From: Rhizobium sp. NLR16a | GTDB taxonomy: Bacteria; Pseudomonadota; Alphaproteobacteria; Rhizobiales; Rhizobiaceae | DNA length: 64,000 bases | Direction of reading: 5' to 3' | Assembly (NCBI RefSeq): GCF_017948245.1 | Contig: NZ_CP072866.1 | Coordinates: 124,001-188,000 of the forward strand | Shown: in pieces, positions 1-9,115 of the stretch | How positions within the stretch are numbered: position 1 is the first letter of the stretch | How the letters are laid out: every line of letters starts with the position of its first letter | Notes under the pieces: model-generated | Seen by the model: the letters and a program-made list of their open reading frames with translations, nothing else | Told to the model about the DNA's origin: nothing | The model's database searches: none | Translations under genes and position numbers: made by a program

Positions 1-560
1 GCCGAGAGCAGAACGAGCGAGAACATCGCCCATTCGGGATCGCCGAGCCAATCGATCGGCTGGATCGCGCCCCCGGAGAGAAAGCCGAGGATCTGGTTGA
101 ACGGTCCCGTGGGATATTGGAATAGGGTTCCCCAGATGACGCAGACTACGACCATCGACGTGATCGCCGGCAGGAAGAACATGCCGCGCAGCAGATTGCG
201 GAACGGCAGCTTCTGATGGAGCAGCAGGGCCGTTGCAAAAGCCAGGCCGCATTGCACCGGAATGATCCAGAAGGTGAAGCGTGAGACGTTCCAGAGGGCG
301 GTCCAGAAAAGATCGTCCTGGAAGATGCGGATGAAATTGTTGAACCAGACGAACCGGACGGGCGTCGGCCGCGGCACGAGAGGCTGGTTGGTCATCGCCG
401 TCCAGAAGGACAGCAGGAACGGCACGATCAGAAAGAGGGTCAGCAGGATGACCGCCGGCGCGAGCATCGCCGCTTCCTGCATCAGCCGTCCCGTGTCATG
501 CCGGCGCGCCGGAGTCTTTCGCACTGTTGTCGACGACGGTGTCGATTGTTGCATGACCAT
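1..560 (-). CDS. Sugar ABC transporter permease (MalF/UgpA type), partial
   Basis: The gene runs off the left edge, so only about the first 186 codons are present. Reading from the ATG at 560, with a GAGGA ribosome site just upstream, gives a polar Arg-rich tail and then a first membrane segment at about residues 32-54 (APAVILLTLFLIVPFLL). Further hydrophobic stretches follow, in the pattern of binding-protein-dependent sugar permeases. The cytoplasmic EAA loop that contacts the ATPase would lie beyond the edge. It sits directly downstream of the binding-protein gene on the same strand, as expected for a three-component carbohydrate importer in the inner membrane. The substrate cannot be told from sequence. 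Confidence 0.9.
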   Translation of the reverse strand, partial: MVMQQSTPSSTTVRKTPARRHDTGRLMQEAAMLAPAVILLTLFLIVPFLLSFWTAMTNQPLVPRPTPVRFVWFNNFIRIFQDDLFWTALWNVSRFTFWIIPVQCGLAFATALLLHQKLPFRNLLRGMFFLPAITSMVVVCVIWGTLFQYPTGPFNQILGFLSGGAIQPIDWLGDPEWAMFSLVLLS

Positions 561-652
561 GGCATTCCTCCTCTCCAGGCCTCGAGTGCCGGTCCCGCCT
601 TGCAACGTGGTGGACACGTCGCAAGGCTTCGATGGACCGGCACCGTTGGCTG

Positions 653-1945
653 TTATTCCTGATCACCGAACGGCGGATATCCATCGTTGTCCTCGATATC
701 CTCGTCGATCTTCTTGGCGGCTGATGTGAGCGCCTCCTTGGGATCGCCGCCATTGAACACCTCGTCGACAGCCTGCATGAAGGCAGAGGTGATTGTGGGA
801 TAGGCGGGGTGCGGCGGGCGCGCGACAGCCGTCTTCGACGCCTGTTCGAAGGCGATGGCCATCGGGCCGCCATTGGCATAGAGCGGAGATTCGGCGGCGA
901 AGCTCTTCAATCCGGGGTAGCCGGACTGGCTTGCCACATAGGCCCGATATTCCTTGTCCTTCAGCAGGAAACTGATGAACTTGGCTGCGATGTCGGGATG
1001 TTTTGAAGTCTTGGTAATCGCCCAGATCCAGGTGCCGTTCGGGCTCGCGCCCTTTGTCCCGAACTTGGGCAGCGGCAGGACGACGAGGTTGTCCTTCATG
1101 GCGGCTACCGCCTCCGCATAGACCCAATGTCCGCCGAGCGCCAGGGCCGCGGGATTGCCTTCGGCATAGAACTGGTTGGTGCCGGCCGACTGCGGCACGA
1201 CCCAGCCGTTCTTGACCCATTTCTGCATCATCGCAAGCGCATCGACGCAGGCGTCGCTGTCGAGCGTGCCCTCGGATTTCCAGGCTTTGCGGTCGATCAG
1301 GTCACAGCCGGCCGATTGCAGGATCGGGCCATAGGCATAGGTGATCCATTCGGTCTTGATGCCGTAGCCGCGGAAGGTGTCGATCGGCCACTTCACGCCT
1401 TCGAGCTTCGAAAGCTTCTCGAGATAGGTTTCGAACTCCTCCCGGGTCCAGGCGTCGTCGACGGATTTCGGGATGCGGGCGCCGATCGCTTCGAGATATT
1501 TCCTGTTGCCGTAAAGAACGACGGAAGAGTCCGTCAGTCCGATCGCATAAAGATCCTTGTCGATCGGGTATGTGCCCTGAGCGATGTTGGACTCCGTCAT
1601 GTCGTCGAGCAGATCCTTGTCGATCAGCGGCTTGATCGGCTGCAGATAACCCGACCAGACATAATTGGCGAGGAACGGCGCATCGAGTTCCATGATGTCG
1701 GGCAGCTGTTTGGCCATGACGGCCGCGCTGAACTTCTCGTTATAGGCATCGTGCGGCGCATAGATGAACTGGACATCGACATCGGGATTGGCGGCCTCGA
1801 AGCGCTCGGCCACCTTGCCATAGGCGGCGACAAAACCGGGATCGCCCTGATGCATGACCTGGATCGCCGTCTTCTCGGCTGCGACAGCCCATGTGGCGGC
1901 CAGTGCCGACGACAGGATCAGGGACTGAAGTAAACGTTTACCCAT
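653..1945 (-). CDS. Sugar ABC transporter substrate-binding protein
   Basis: This is a 430-residue extracellular solute-binding protein of family 1 (MalE/UgpB-like). A Sec signal peptide covers residues 1 to about 22 (MGKRLLQSLILSSALAATWA). The mature protein has the family pattern, with an early lobe around FEAANPDVDVQFIYAPHDAY and a later WSGYLQPIKPL segment. The start is supported by GAGGAGGA just before the ATG. It should capture a sugar or polyol in the periplasm for the permease encoded next. It is the first gene after the LacI regulator, and a 12-bp palindrome overlaps its first codons. Confidence 0.93.
   Translation of the reverse strand: MGKRLLQSLILSSALAATWAVAAEKTAIQVMHQGDPGFVAAYGKVAERFEAANPDVDVQFIYAPHDAYNEKFSAAVMAKQLPDIMELDAPFLANYVWSGYLQPIKPLIDKDLLDDMTESNIAQGTYPIDKDLYAIGLTDSSVVLYGNRKYLEAIGARIPKSVDDAWTREEFETYLEKLSKLEGVKWPIDTFRGYGIKTEWITYAYGPILQSAGCDLIDRKAWKSEGTLDSDACVDALAMMQKWVKNGWVVPQSAGTNQFYAEGNPAALALGGHWVYAEAVAAMKDNLVVLPLPKFGTKGASPNGTWIWAITKTSKHPDIAAKFISFLLKDKEYRAYVASQSGYPGLKSFAAESPLYANGGPMAIAFEQASKTAVARPPHPAYPTITSAFMQAVDEVFNGGDPKEALTSAAKKIDEDIEDNDGYPPFGDQE
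1930..1941. promoter_or_regulatory. Palindrome GTAAACGTTTAC at start of binding-protein gene
   Basis: A perfect 12-bp palindrome with a central CG, as in LacI-family operators, lies within codons 2-5 of the binding-protein gene. It could be a LacI-type operator that blocks transcription or initiation. It also encodes Gly-Lys-Arg-Leu, common in signal peptides, so chance is possible. Confidence 0.35.
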
Positions 1946-1981
1946 TAGAAATCCTCCTCAATTGAATGGGCCTTCCTCAAT

Positions 1982-2986
1982 TTACACGGATGCCCGCTCC
2001 ACCAACTGGAACGGCAGTTTCTGCACCCCGGCCGGGGGCCGGTGTTCGGCAAGCAGGATGTGCGCGGCCTGGCGGCCCATGGCGCGGTGGGGAAGCGCCA
2101 TGGTGGTCAGCGGCGGATCGAGACGCGAGGCGATCTCGACCTGATTGTCGAAGCTCGCGACGGCGACATCATCGGGAATGGTCGCGCCCGAACGGCGCAG
2201 GGCGGCATAGACCTCCATCGCCACGCGATCATTGCCGCACAGGATGGCATCGGGACGTCGCGGACCCGTCATGAGATCATGCACATGCTGAGGGACAAGG
2301 CTGTGTGCCCGGTCGCTGTAGATGGCCTTGCTGACGGCGGGCAACACGATGGCCCCTGCCCCACCGATGCCGGCGTGATCGAGCGCCTGGCGAAAACCCA
2401 GTTCGCGCAGTTCGCCGGCGAGCAGTCCCGGCAGGTTGATGAAGGCGATATTGCGACGGCCCGCCTCGATGAGATGGGCCGTAATCTCGGCTGCCGCTCC
2501 CGTTTCATCCGGCACCAGTGACGTCACCCGGTCGTTGGCGTCGCGGCAGTTGATCATGACGCCGACCGTGTCGGCAAATTCGGGCGGCAGGTCGATGCTC
2601 TTGTGATACATGGCGGCATAGGCAATCGCGCGCGGGCGAAAGCGCCGCATCTCATCGAGGATCGATCCCACGCTGCGATGGCCGCCGAGCGTCATGGCGA
2701 AGACGGCCATGTCGGAAGCACGCACGGCGCCGTCGAGCCCCCTGATAATCTCCGTCGCGAAAGGCGAGGTGATCAGGTCATCGGCGACGAGGCCGACAAG
2801 CGGCATCCAGCCCTGCCGCATGCTGCGAGCGGCGAAGTTGGTGACATAACCGAGTTCCTCGGCGATCTCCTTGATCCGCCGACGCGTTTCCTCCGACATG
2901 CGCGCCGTGCCGCCATGCAGGGCGCCTGACACGGTCTTGACGGAAACGCCTGCGCGGGCGGCTATGTCGTTGAGCGAAGCAGACAC
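1982..2986 (-). CDS. LacI-family transcriptional regulator
   Basis: The protein is 334 residues with an N-terminal LacI helix-turn-helix (SLNDIAARAGVSVKTVSGAL, about residues 4-23) and hinge, then a periplasmic-binding-protein-like sensor domain. The start is a GTG preceded by AAAGAGG. It sits 36 bp upstream of, and on the same strand as, the sugar-transport genes, so it probably controls them in response to the transported sugar or a derivative. A near-perfect 16-bp palindrome upstream of its start suggests autoregulation. The Ser-Gly after the recognition helix replaces the more usual Ser-Arg. Confidence 0.92.
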   Translation of the reverse strand: MSASLNDIAARAGVSVKTVSGALHGGTARMSEETRRRIKEIAEELGYVTNFAARSMRQGWMPLVGLVADDLITSPFATEIIRGLDGAVRASDMAVFAMTLGGHRSVGSILDEMRRFRPRAIAYAAMYHKSIDLPPEFADTVGVMINCRDANDRVTSLVPDETGAAAEITAHLIEAGRRNIAFINLPGLLAGELRELGFRQALDHAGIGGAGAIVLPAVSKAIYSDRAHSLVPQHVHDLMTGPRRPDAILCGNDRVAMEVYAALRRSGATIPDDVAVASFDNQVEIASRLDPPLTTMALPHRAMGRQAAHILLAEHRPPAGVQKLPFQLVERASV

Positions 2987-2997
2987 GAGACCTCTTT

Positions 2998-3013
2998 GGG
3001 TTATCGATTACCC
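2998..3013. promoter_or_regulatory. Candidate LacI-family operator
   Basis: GGGTTATCGATTACCC is palindromic except for one pair, has a central CG, and lies 12-27 bp upstream of the LacI-type start codon. Size, symmetry and position fit an autoregulatory LacI-family operator. Its half-sites differ from the palindrome at 1930-1941, so both need not bind the same protein. Confidence 0.5.
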
Positions 3014-3068
3014 ATATCGGTACCAATCCCTTTCCGATGAGTCAAGCGATGACAACTCCCTGCCCCTC

Positions 3069-4922
3069 TCAATCGATCTCCTCAGGGATGAAGCCGCCGG
3101 TCTGGCGTTTCCACAGCCGGGCGAACAACCCGTCCCGTTCGACCAGCTCTTCCGGCCGGCCTTCTTCGACGATGCGTCCGTGATCAAGGACGACGATGCG
3201 GTGCATCCTGGCGATCGTCGAGAGGCGGTGGGCGATGGCGATCACCGTCTTTCCCTCCATGACGAGGTTCAGCCTTTCCTGGATGGCAGCTTCGGATTCG
3301 CTGTCGAGCGCCGACGTCGCCTCGTCGAGAACCAGGATCGGCGCGTCCTTCAACAGCACGCGAGCGATGGCGACGCGTTGGCGCTGGCCGCCGGACAATT
3401 TGATGCCGCGATCGCCGACGTAGGCGTCATAACCCTTGCGACCTTCGCTGTCTGTGAGATCGGCGATGAAGGCATCGGCGCTTGCCATCTCCGTCACCCT
3501 TTCGATCTCTTCCTGCGTCGCCCCCGGCCGACCGTAGCGGATATTGTCGCCGACGGAACGGTGCAGCAGCGCAACATCCTGGGCGATGACGCCGATCGCG
3601 CGGCGAAGGCTTGCCTGCGTCACCGCGCGGATATCCTGCCCGTCGATCAGGATCGCGCCGCCCTTGATGTCGTAAAAGCGCAGGAGCAGGTTTGCGAGCG
3701 TCGTCTTGCCGGCGCCGGAGAGGCCGACCAGACCGACCTTCTCGCCGGGCCGGACCGTTAGCGAGAGGTTGTCGATCACGGGTTTGCCGGACTTATAGGC
3801 GAAACGCACTTTCTCGAAACGGATCTCCCCCTGCTGCACCGTGAGATCGGCCGCATCCGTCCGGTCGGTGATGGCGGGCGGCGTCGTCATGACGGGCATG
3901 GCGTCCTTGATCGTGCCGATCGCCTGGAAGATCTGCTGGCCCATCTGCATGAAGACGAAGATCTGCGAGGACAGCCGGTTGAGGATATAGACCGCGCCGA
4001 CGAACTCGCCGACCGTGAGAAAGCCTTTGACGAGACCGGAAAATCCGATCGCCAGCATGGTCAGCCACAAGAGCGTATTGAGGATGACGACGGTCACTTC
4101 CGACGAGCGGTAGATGCGCTGCTCGGCGTGCTGCGTCTGCACGGCCTTTCCGATGATGCGGCGGATTGCGCCCGCCTCGCTGTCTTCGGCTGCAAACTGC
4201 TTGATCATCTGCATGTTGGTGTAGAGATCAGTGATGGCGCCGGCGACCAGGCTGCGCTGCTTGGCGGTGCGGCGCGAGCGCTCGACGAAGATCGGCACGA
4301 TCCTCGCGGCGAAGGCGACGTTGAGCGTGATCCACACGACGACGGGCAAAGCAAGCTGCCAGGCGAGCGCGCTCAGCAAAATCACTGAGCCCACCAGCTG
4401 CATCAGGAAGCGCGGAATGGATTGGAAGCCGGCGAGGATCTGCTGTTGGACGGCAGAGGAGACCTGCTGCAGCCGCGAGGAAACCTGGCCGGCATAGAGA
4501 TCATGGAAGAAGGCAAGATCCTGCCGCTCCACGGCCTTATGACCCTGCCACTGGATGGCGGCCGGCATGGCGATGCCCAATGTATGCGAGTTCAGCGTAT
4601 TGAGCACGAAAGACACGATCGGCATCACCGGAAAGATCAGAAAACCGAGAACGGTCAGTAGCAGCCATTCGCTGCGCAGGAAGACGGCAGCGCCCTGCTC
4701 AGTCACGCCGTCAACGATGACCGAGAGCCCCCAGACGATCGTCAGGTTGATCACCTCGAACACCATGGAGCAAAGCGCCAGCGCAATCAGCACACCGCGG
4801 AACATCGAGATGAAATGCAGGAGCACGGTGACCGGCCCCTTCGACGGCAGCGGTCGGTAGGGAATGTCGAGCGGCCGGATCAGGGTTTCGAAGGGACGAT
4901 AGATCGCATCTGAAATCGACAT
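3069..4922 (-). CDS. ABC exporter, fused membrane and ATPase domains
   Basis: From the ATG at 4922 the protein is about 617 residues. A six-helix type I exporter domain comes first, then a nucleotide-binding domain. Walker A is GLSGAGKTT (about residues 397-405), the signature is LSGGQRQRVAIARVL (about 508), Walker B/D-loop is VLDEATSALDSE (about 537) and the H-loop is AHRLST. A longer reading from 4991 adds 23 residues with no membrane or domain character, so the inner start is preferred. Such half-transporters act as homodimers exporting lipids, peptides or drugs. Nothing adjacent shows the substrate. It stands alone between the sugar operon and an intergenic gap. Confidence 0.9.
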   Translation of the reverse strand: MSISDAIYRPFETLIRPLDIPYRPLPSKGPVTVLLHFISMFRGVLIALALCSMVFEVINLTIVWGLSVIVDGVTEQGAAVFLRSEWLLLTVLGFLIFPVMPIVSFVLNTLNSHTLGIAMPAAIQWQGHKAVERQDLAFFHDLYAGQVSSRLQQVSSAVQQQILAGFQSIPRFLMQLVGSVILLSALAWQLALPVVVWITLNVAFAARIVPIFVERSRRTAKQRSLVAGAITDLYTNMQMIKQFAAEDSEAGAIRRIIGKAVQTQHAEQRIYRSSEVTVVILNTLLWLTMLAIGFSGLVKGFLTVGEFVGAVYILNRLSSQIFVFMQMGQQIFQAIGTIKDAMPVMTTPPAITDRTDAADLTVQQGEIRFEKVRFAYKSGKPVIDNLSLTVRPGEKVGLVGLSGAGKTTLANLLLRFYDIKGGAILIDGQDIRAVTQASLRRAIGVIAQDVALLHRSVGDNIRYGRPGATQEEIERVTEMASADAFIADLTDSEGRKGYDAYVGDRGIKLSGGQRQRVAIARVLLKDAPILVLDEATSALDSESEAAIQERLNLVMEGKTVIAIAHRLSTIARMHRIVVLDHGRIVEEGRPEELVERDGLFARLWKRQTGGFIPEEID

Positions 4923-5314
4923 GGGCCGCTCGGTCGAATGTTGAAATAAGGGCGAGGGACTCAATGCTACGCAGCCGGAGGATAGGATCACCTTGCGGCT
5001 GCAATCTCAACTAGAATTTTAGTGATTGTTTGCGGGCGGGAGGCTAACGAAAAATAGGGCTGGAGGGTGCGCGGATCGCGCGGAAATAGGTTAGCTTCTT
5101 ATATCATTCTCAACGCCCTTCTCGGATGCGGCGTCTCTGCCTGGATGGCGCGGGCGCCCTCCGGCTTCCCGATCGTGACGCGCGCAGGCCGGAGGGGAAG
5201 GAGCCTCGAAGGACGCCTTCCAACGCTGCTCCTTGCATTCATCTGAAGTCGGCGCACCCGCCTCGTCTGTCGAGGCCCCTCGGGACACCTCAGTATGAGG
5301 CTCTCTTGAATGCC
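4923..5314. other. Intergenic region, no gene seen
   Basis: About 390 bp between the divergent end of the ABC exporter and the terminator of the next gene. It holds the exporter promoter region. Short frames here lack ribosome sites and family character, and no repeat or RNA was recognised. Confidence 0.4.
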
Positions 5315-5336
5315 GAACCCCGCCGAAGCGGGGTTC
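5315..5336. terminator. Hairpin downstream of small secreted protein gene
   Basis: A 9-bp perfect stem (GAACCCCGC pairing with GCGGGGTTC) encloses a CGAA tetraloop, just after the stop codon at 5356 of the minus-strand gene. The T-run is poor on either strand, so it may be a weak terminator or an mRNA-stabilising hairpin. Confidence 0.55.
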
Positions 5337-5355
5337 TTGGTGCGTGGCAGGCCGG

Positions 5356-5676
5356 TCAGTTGTTATGCGCCGCGCAAGCTTCGTCCATCGGAGTGGCGTT
5401 GCTCGTGCCGCCCTGCGTCTGGAGATTGGCGGAGTTGTTGACCGGGTTCGGGCACTTGGTCTTGTCCATTTTCATCGTGCCGCTGGTCGTTGAGCCGGTC
5501 GTGGTGGTATCAGTGGACATCGGCTTCTTGGCTTTCATGTCGCCGCTCGCGCCACCGCCCTGATCGGCCTGGTTCTTGTCGATCGTGGCCCCGGCCGGAG
5601 CCGGATTGGACTGGGCGAAGGCTGATGTGGCCATGCCGAGTGCGAGAAGCGAGGCTGCTACGAGTTTCATACGCAT
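5356..5676 (-). CDS. Small secreted hypothetical protein
   Basis: A 106-residue protein starting at the ATG at 5676, chosen because AAGGAGG lies 8 bp upstream; a longer frame starts outside this site. Residues 1 to about 22 form a signal peptide ending ATSAFA/QS. The mature part is low-complexity, rich in Thr, Ser, Gly, Lys and Met, then a C-terminal segment with two cysteines (KCPNPVNN and DEACAAHNN) that may form a disulfide. It resembles short periplasmic proteins common in rhizobia. I do not recognise a characterised family and assign no function. It is a single gene with its own terminator. Confidence 0.75.
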   Translation of the reverse strand: MRMKLVAASLLALGMATSAFAQSNPAPAGATIDKNQADQGGGASGDMKAKKPMSTDTTTTGSTTSGTMKMDKTKCPNPVNNSANLQTQGGTSNATPMDEACAAHNN

Positions 5677-5936
5677 CCTGATATCCTCCTTGGGATGTTG
5701 CGTGATTGGCCCATCCACAACCTCGCCAGGACATCATTGTTCCGCAGCTGCTGATGACAAATTGCGCCACACCCCCCGACGCTCCATCAACACCCGCCAT
5801 GATGGCTTTTCATCGCCGGCATTAGCCCTCCGATCTGTTCAAGCCTTTGGCGTGTTGCGGGCCACCAGGCGCGGGCGTATTATGATTTTAGGATTGGACC
5901 AGGAGCGATGAGTGATCATCGCGCACGGAGGTCCTG

Positions 5937-6833
5937 ATGAATACGTCACCTTCAAACGGTCGCGACGCAAAAACGTTGCCACCCGCGGTGATCTCGGCCC
6001 TGCGGGTCCACGAGTTGACCGCCCACGCGGATGTCATCGCCTTGCTGCCCGACCCGGCGAGTGCTCGCATCTGCCTCGATATCGCGGAAGACGCCGCTCG
6101 AGCCATCAATGGCAGCATGGCGGCCGCCCATGTCGGTGCAGATCCGGAACGGATGATCGCCGCACCCGAAGAAATCGACTTGCAGATGCTGCGCGACATG
6201 GACGAGGGTTCGCCACAACAACGCCTTGAGCGGGTGATAAGCGTCTTCGAGAGCTGGAAGAAAGTCAATCCGGGCCGAAGCGACCTGCTGCTTGATGATT
6301 GTCGCGGTGATCTCGGTCGCTGCGTCACATCCGAATGCCACGAGAGTGCACTGGTGGTCACGCCGTACCACGGCAACATGGATGCCCGCGATGCATTCCA
6401 CGACCTGCTTTTCAACGAACGCAAGCTCGTGCTCGTGCCGCCTGCAGGCTGCTATTCCGGCCATCTCCTCCAGCGTGTCGTGATCGGTTGGAAACCGCAC
6501 GATCATGCACGAGCGGCCGTCGTTGCCGCAAGGCGCTGGCTGGCGGTGGCGGAGCACGTCACCGTTTTGTGCGTCAACGACAAGCCCGACGGCAGCTATC
6601 AGTTTACCGCCAGGGAACTGATTGCGCAGCTCGGCTTGAAAGGCGACATCGTCGCGATCCGCTCGGAGGGTCGTCCGGTTGCCGAGGCCATTCTAGATTT
6701 CGCGGGTTCCGTTGGCGCAACCTGCCTGCTGATCGGCGCTTTCAAGCATAGCTATTTCCTCGAACTGCTTCTCGGCCGCGTCACTCGCTACCTGCTGTCG
6801 CACGCGAGACTTCCCTTGATGATGAAGCATTAG
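5937..6833 (+). CDS. Universal stress protein (UspA-like)
   Basis: The protein is 298 residues, about twice a single Usp domain, so it is probably a tandem-domain cytoplasmic stress protein. The C-terminal half carries recognisable Usp elements: an RVVIGWKPHDHARAAV strand-loop near residue 180 and a final LIGAFKHS...LLGRVTRYLLSHARLPLMM segment. The usual G-x2-G-x9-G(S/T) nucleotide motif is degenerate here, so ATP binding is uncertain. The N-terminal half is more divergent. GGAGGTCCTG precedes the ATG. It is flanked by unrelated genes and appears monocistronic. Confidence 0.75.
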   Translation: MNTSPSNGRDAKTLPPAVISALRVHELTAHADVIALLPDPASARICLDIAEDAARAINGSMAAAHVGADPERMIAAPEEIDLQMLRDMDEGSPQQRLERVISVFESWKKVNPGRSDLLLDDCRGDLGRCVTSECHESALVVTPYHGNMDARDAFHDLLFNERKLVLVPPAGCYSGHLLQRVVIGWKPHDHARAAVVAARRWLAVAEHVTVLCVNDKPDGSYQFTARELIAQLGLKGDIVAIRSEGRPVAEAILDFAGSVGATCLLIGAFKHSYFLELLLGRVTRYLLSHARLPLMMKH

Positions 6834-6996
6834 AGAGGTGCGATTTTCGTTCCCGCCGTCGATTTTCGCGCGTGCCTTTCCAAGGAACCGCAGCGAACAC
6901 TCCCCCTCTGCTCTGTGCCCCGATGATTCAGGGCCGCGAAGTGCTTATGCTTAGCGACGGTCGCGAAGCTGCGCAGGTTCAGAATCTCGCATGGGG

Positions 6997-8191
6997 CTAT
7001 TCCGACCGGTTTGACTGCGTCTCCCGACGCGCTTCCCTTCGAGCCAGGAAAAAGATCGGAAGGGATGCAAGCTGCGCCGTTGCGACGAACGCGGCAAGCG
7101 CAGGCGTCGAGCGATCATAGAGCAATCCCGTTGCGACGCTGCCCAGCAGCCAACCTCCACCATAGGCCGAATAGAACATGCCGAACCCCAGACCCCGACG
7201 CCCTTCCGGGAGCAGCCCGGCGATGATTGCCTTCATCAGCGTGTCCTGCACCGCGTAACCGATGCCCCACAATGGCATTGCGATGACAGCCATCGCGAAG
7301 CCGCCCTGGAGTAGAAGCGGCGCGAAGCAAGCAGACAGCACGATCCCCACAGTGAGCGCCACCTTATCCGACCAGTCGTAGAGCCTGCCGAGGATCAGGT
7401 TGGCCGCCACCCCTGATCCGGTGGAGAAGGCAAGCAACACCGGGATCCATTCAGATGGGACGGTCCGAGTGCGCTCCAGATGGTATGCTCCGAGCTCATA
7501 ACTGAGCAACCCGGCGGCAAAGAGCGCGCCGGCGCCCATGTAGAGCCAGTAAAGGCAGGCCTAGCGTTTTCGCCGTGGCGGTGCGGCCCTGCTCCAATCG
7601 CTCGGGAACGGGGAACGTCAGCCGCGCAGCGATGAGTGCCATGATTGCAAGCACAACAGAAATGGTTAGCAGGGCGTAGGCGGTTCGATAGTCGCCACGC
7701 AGGAACAAAATGAGAGCGGCAATCAATGGCCCCAGCGTCGCCCCCGCCTCGTCGAGGGCGGTATTGAGGCCGAAGGCCCAGCCTCGCCCGAGTTCGCCGG
7801 TGGTATAGGAGATCATTGTCTCGACCGTCGGCTTGCGCACGGCACGGCCAGCCCGTTCGGCAATGATCAGGGCCCCCGCAAGCTCCCAACTCCCCGCCAG
7901 TAACATTGCGGGCACGGCGCAGAGATTGATCGCGTAGCCGGCAAAGGTAATCGCCCAATAGGCGCGGCTCCGGTCGGCGATCCAGCCGGCGACGGGCCGC
8001 AGCGCATATCCAAGGAATTCCCCTATGCCGGCAATGACGCTGATCGCAGCGGCACTCGCCCCCAGCATTGCAAGGAACTGGCCGTTGATCGCCGCGCCAC
8101 CTTCATAGGTGAGGTCGCCGAAAAGATTGACGACTCCCATGATCAGCACGAAGCGGAGGGCGGACGAACCGCCACTATCGAGCCCTCTCAT
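6997..8191 (-). pseudogene. MFS transporter, disrupted by frameshift
   Basis: Two minus-strand frames together encode one major-facilitator protein of about 395 residues. The first half starts at 8191 (MRGLDSGGSSALRF) with about six membrane segments and continues to near 7560. The second half is in another frame, from about 7560 (LYWLYMGAGALFAAG) to 6997 (RETQSNRSE). The frames meet near KTLG / LYWLYM with no overlap in homology, so a single base is missing around 7545-7565. Left as it is, translation gives only the N-terminal half. Either the gene is inactive or the base is a sequencing error. The exported compound is unknown. Confidence 0.8.
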
Positions 8192-8291
8192 ATGCGACTC
8201 CTTCTACCGCATCTATTACGCGGACGTTGCTCGCCTCTTCGACCGGCAGACGCAGCAGCGTCTCAACGCCTGATCCCTCAGGATGCAGAGA

Positions 8292-8987
8292 TCAAATTCT
8301 GCGGTCGAAGAGCACCAGCGACCGGATGTCCTTCAAGCGGAACACCTGGGCGGGCCGATTGCTTGCCCGGCGCATCTCGCCTTCGACCGGCTCCAGGAAA
8401 TCGGCTTCCGCCATGCGCTTTCGAAAAGCCGATTTGTCGAGCTTGCGGCCGAGAAGGCTCTCATAGACCGATTGCAGTTCGCTCAATGTGAAATGGGCCG
8501 GCAGCAGATGGCCGGGCAGGTTTGTATATTCGACCTTGCTCCGGATACGGCCGAGCGCCTCCTTGAGCAGGGACGCGTGGTCGAAAGCAATGGGAAAACC
8601 GACGCCCTCGCCCTCGACCGGCCGCCATTCTGCCTCCTCGGCCATGGCGTTCCGCCGTTCCGCGACATCATCGGCCGAAAGCAGCGCGATATAGACGATG
8701 CTGATGCTCCAGCCTCTCGGGTCCCTGCCGGCGCTGCCAGTCGTTTGCAGCTGTTCGAGATAGGGTGTTTCGACGCCGGTCTTTTCCTTCAGCACCCGCC
8801 GCGCCGCAGCCTCCAGATCCGCATCCTCGTCAATATGGATCCAGCCGCCGGGCAACGCCCATTCGCCGGAAAAGGGCGCGGCCGCCCGCCGGACGAGAAG
8901 CACGGCGAGCCCTTCCGACGACAGCGAAAAGATCGCGAGATCGACGGTCGCGATCGGTTTGAAGGCGTCGTTGTCGTGTGTGGTCAT
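8292..8987 (-). CDS. NUDIX-domain protein with winged-helix C-terminus (NrtR-like)
   Basis: The 231-residue protein has an N-terminal NUDIX fold and a C-terminal winged-helix-like domain (LPAHFTLSELQSVYESLLGR onward, about 165-231). This is the architecture of NrtR, an ADP-ribose-sensing repressor of NAD metabolism genes. The NUDIX box region (GGWIHIDEDADLEAAARRVL, KEKTGV) departs from GX5EX7REUXEEXGU: spacing is altered and the RE/EE glutamates are partly lost, so it may bind rather than cleave its nucleotide. It is divergent from an SPFH gene and a NAD-kinase-like gene, with an ornate inverted repeat between. A regulator role is inferred; a hydrolase remains possible. Confidence 0.8.
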   Translation of the reverse strand: MTTHDNDAFKPIATVDLAIFSLSSEGLAVLLVRRAAAPFSGEWALPGGWIHIDEDADLEAAARRVLKEKTGVETPYLEQLQTTGSAGRDPRGWSISIVYIALLSADDVAERRNAMAEEAEWRPVEGEGVGFPIAFDHASLLKEALGRIRSKVEYTNLPGHLLPAHFTLSELQSVYESLLGRKLDKSAFRKRMAEADFLEPVEGEMRRASNRPAQVFRLKDIRSLVLFDRRI

Positions 8988-9011
8988 GGTGGGAAGATAG
9001 CACGCCTACGC

Positions 9012-9056
9012 CTTAGTGTAAATCTTCAACTAAGTTAGTTGACATTTATCACTAAG
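9012..9056. promoter_or_regulatory. Nested inverted repeats between NUDIX and SPFH genes
   Basis: The 128-bp divergent region holds a 15-bp palindrome at 9027-9041 (CAACTAA-G-TTAGTTG). It is flanked by CTTAGTGTAAAT (9012-9023) and ATTTATCACTAAG (9044-9056), which are inverted copies of each other with one base gap. The shared TTAG core and high A+T content suggest two or three dimer sites for one regulator, most simply the adjacent NUDIX/winged-helix protein, controlling both directions. Confidence 0.6.
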
Positions 9057-9115
9057 CCGTGTTTTCTCCTTTTCGACACGAGCGCGGGGCTCGCGCCGGT
9101 AACAGGGAAACGGAC

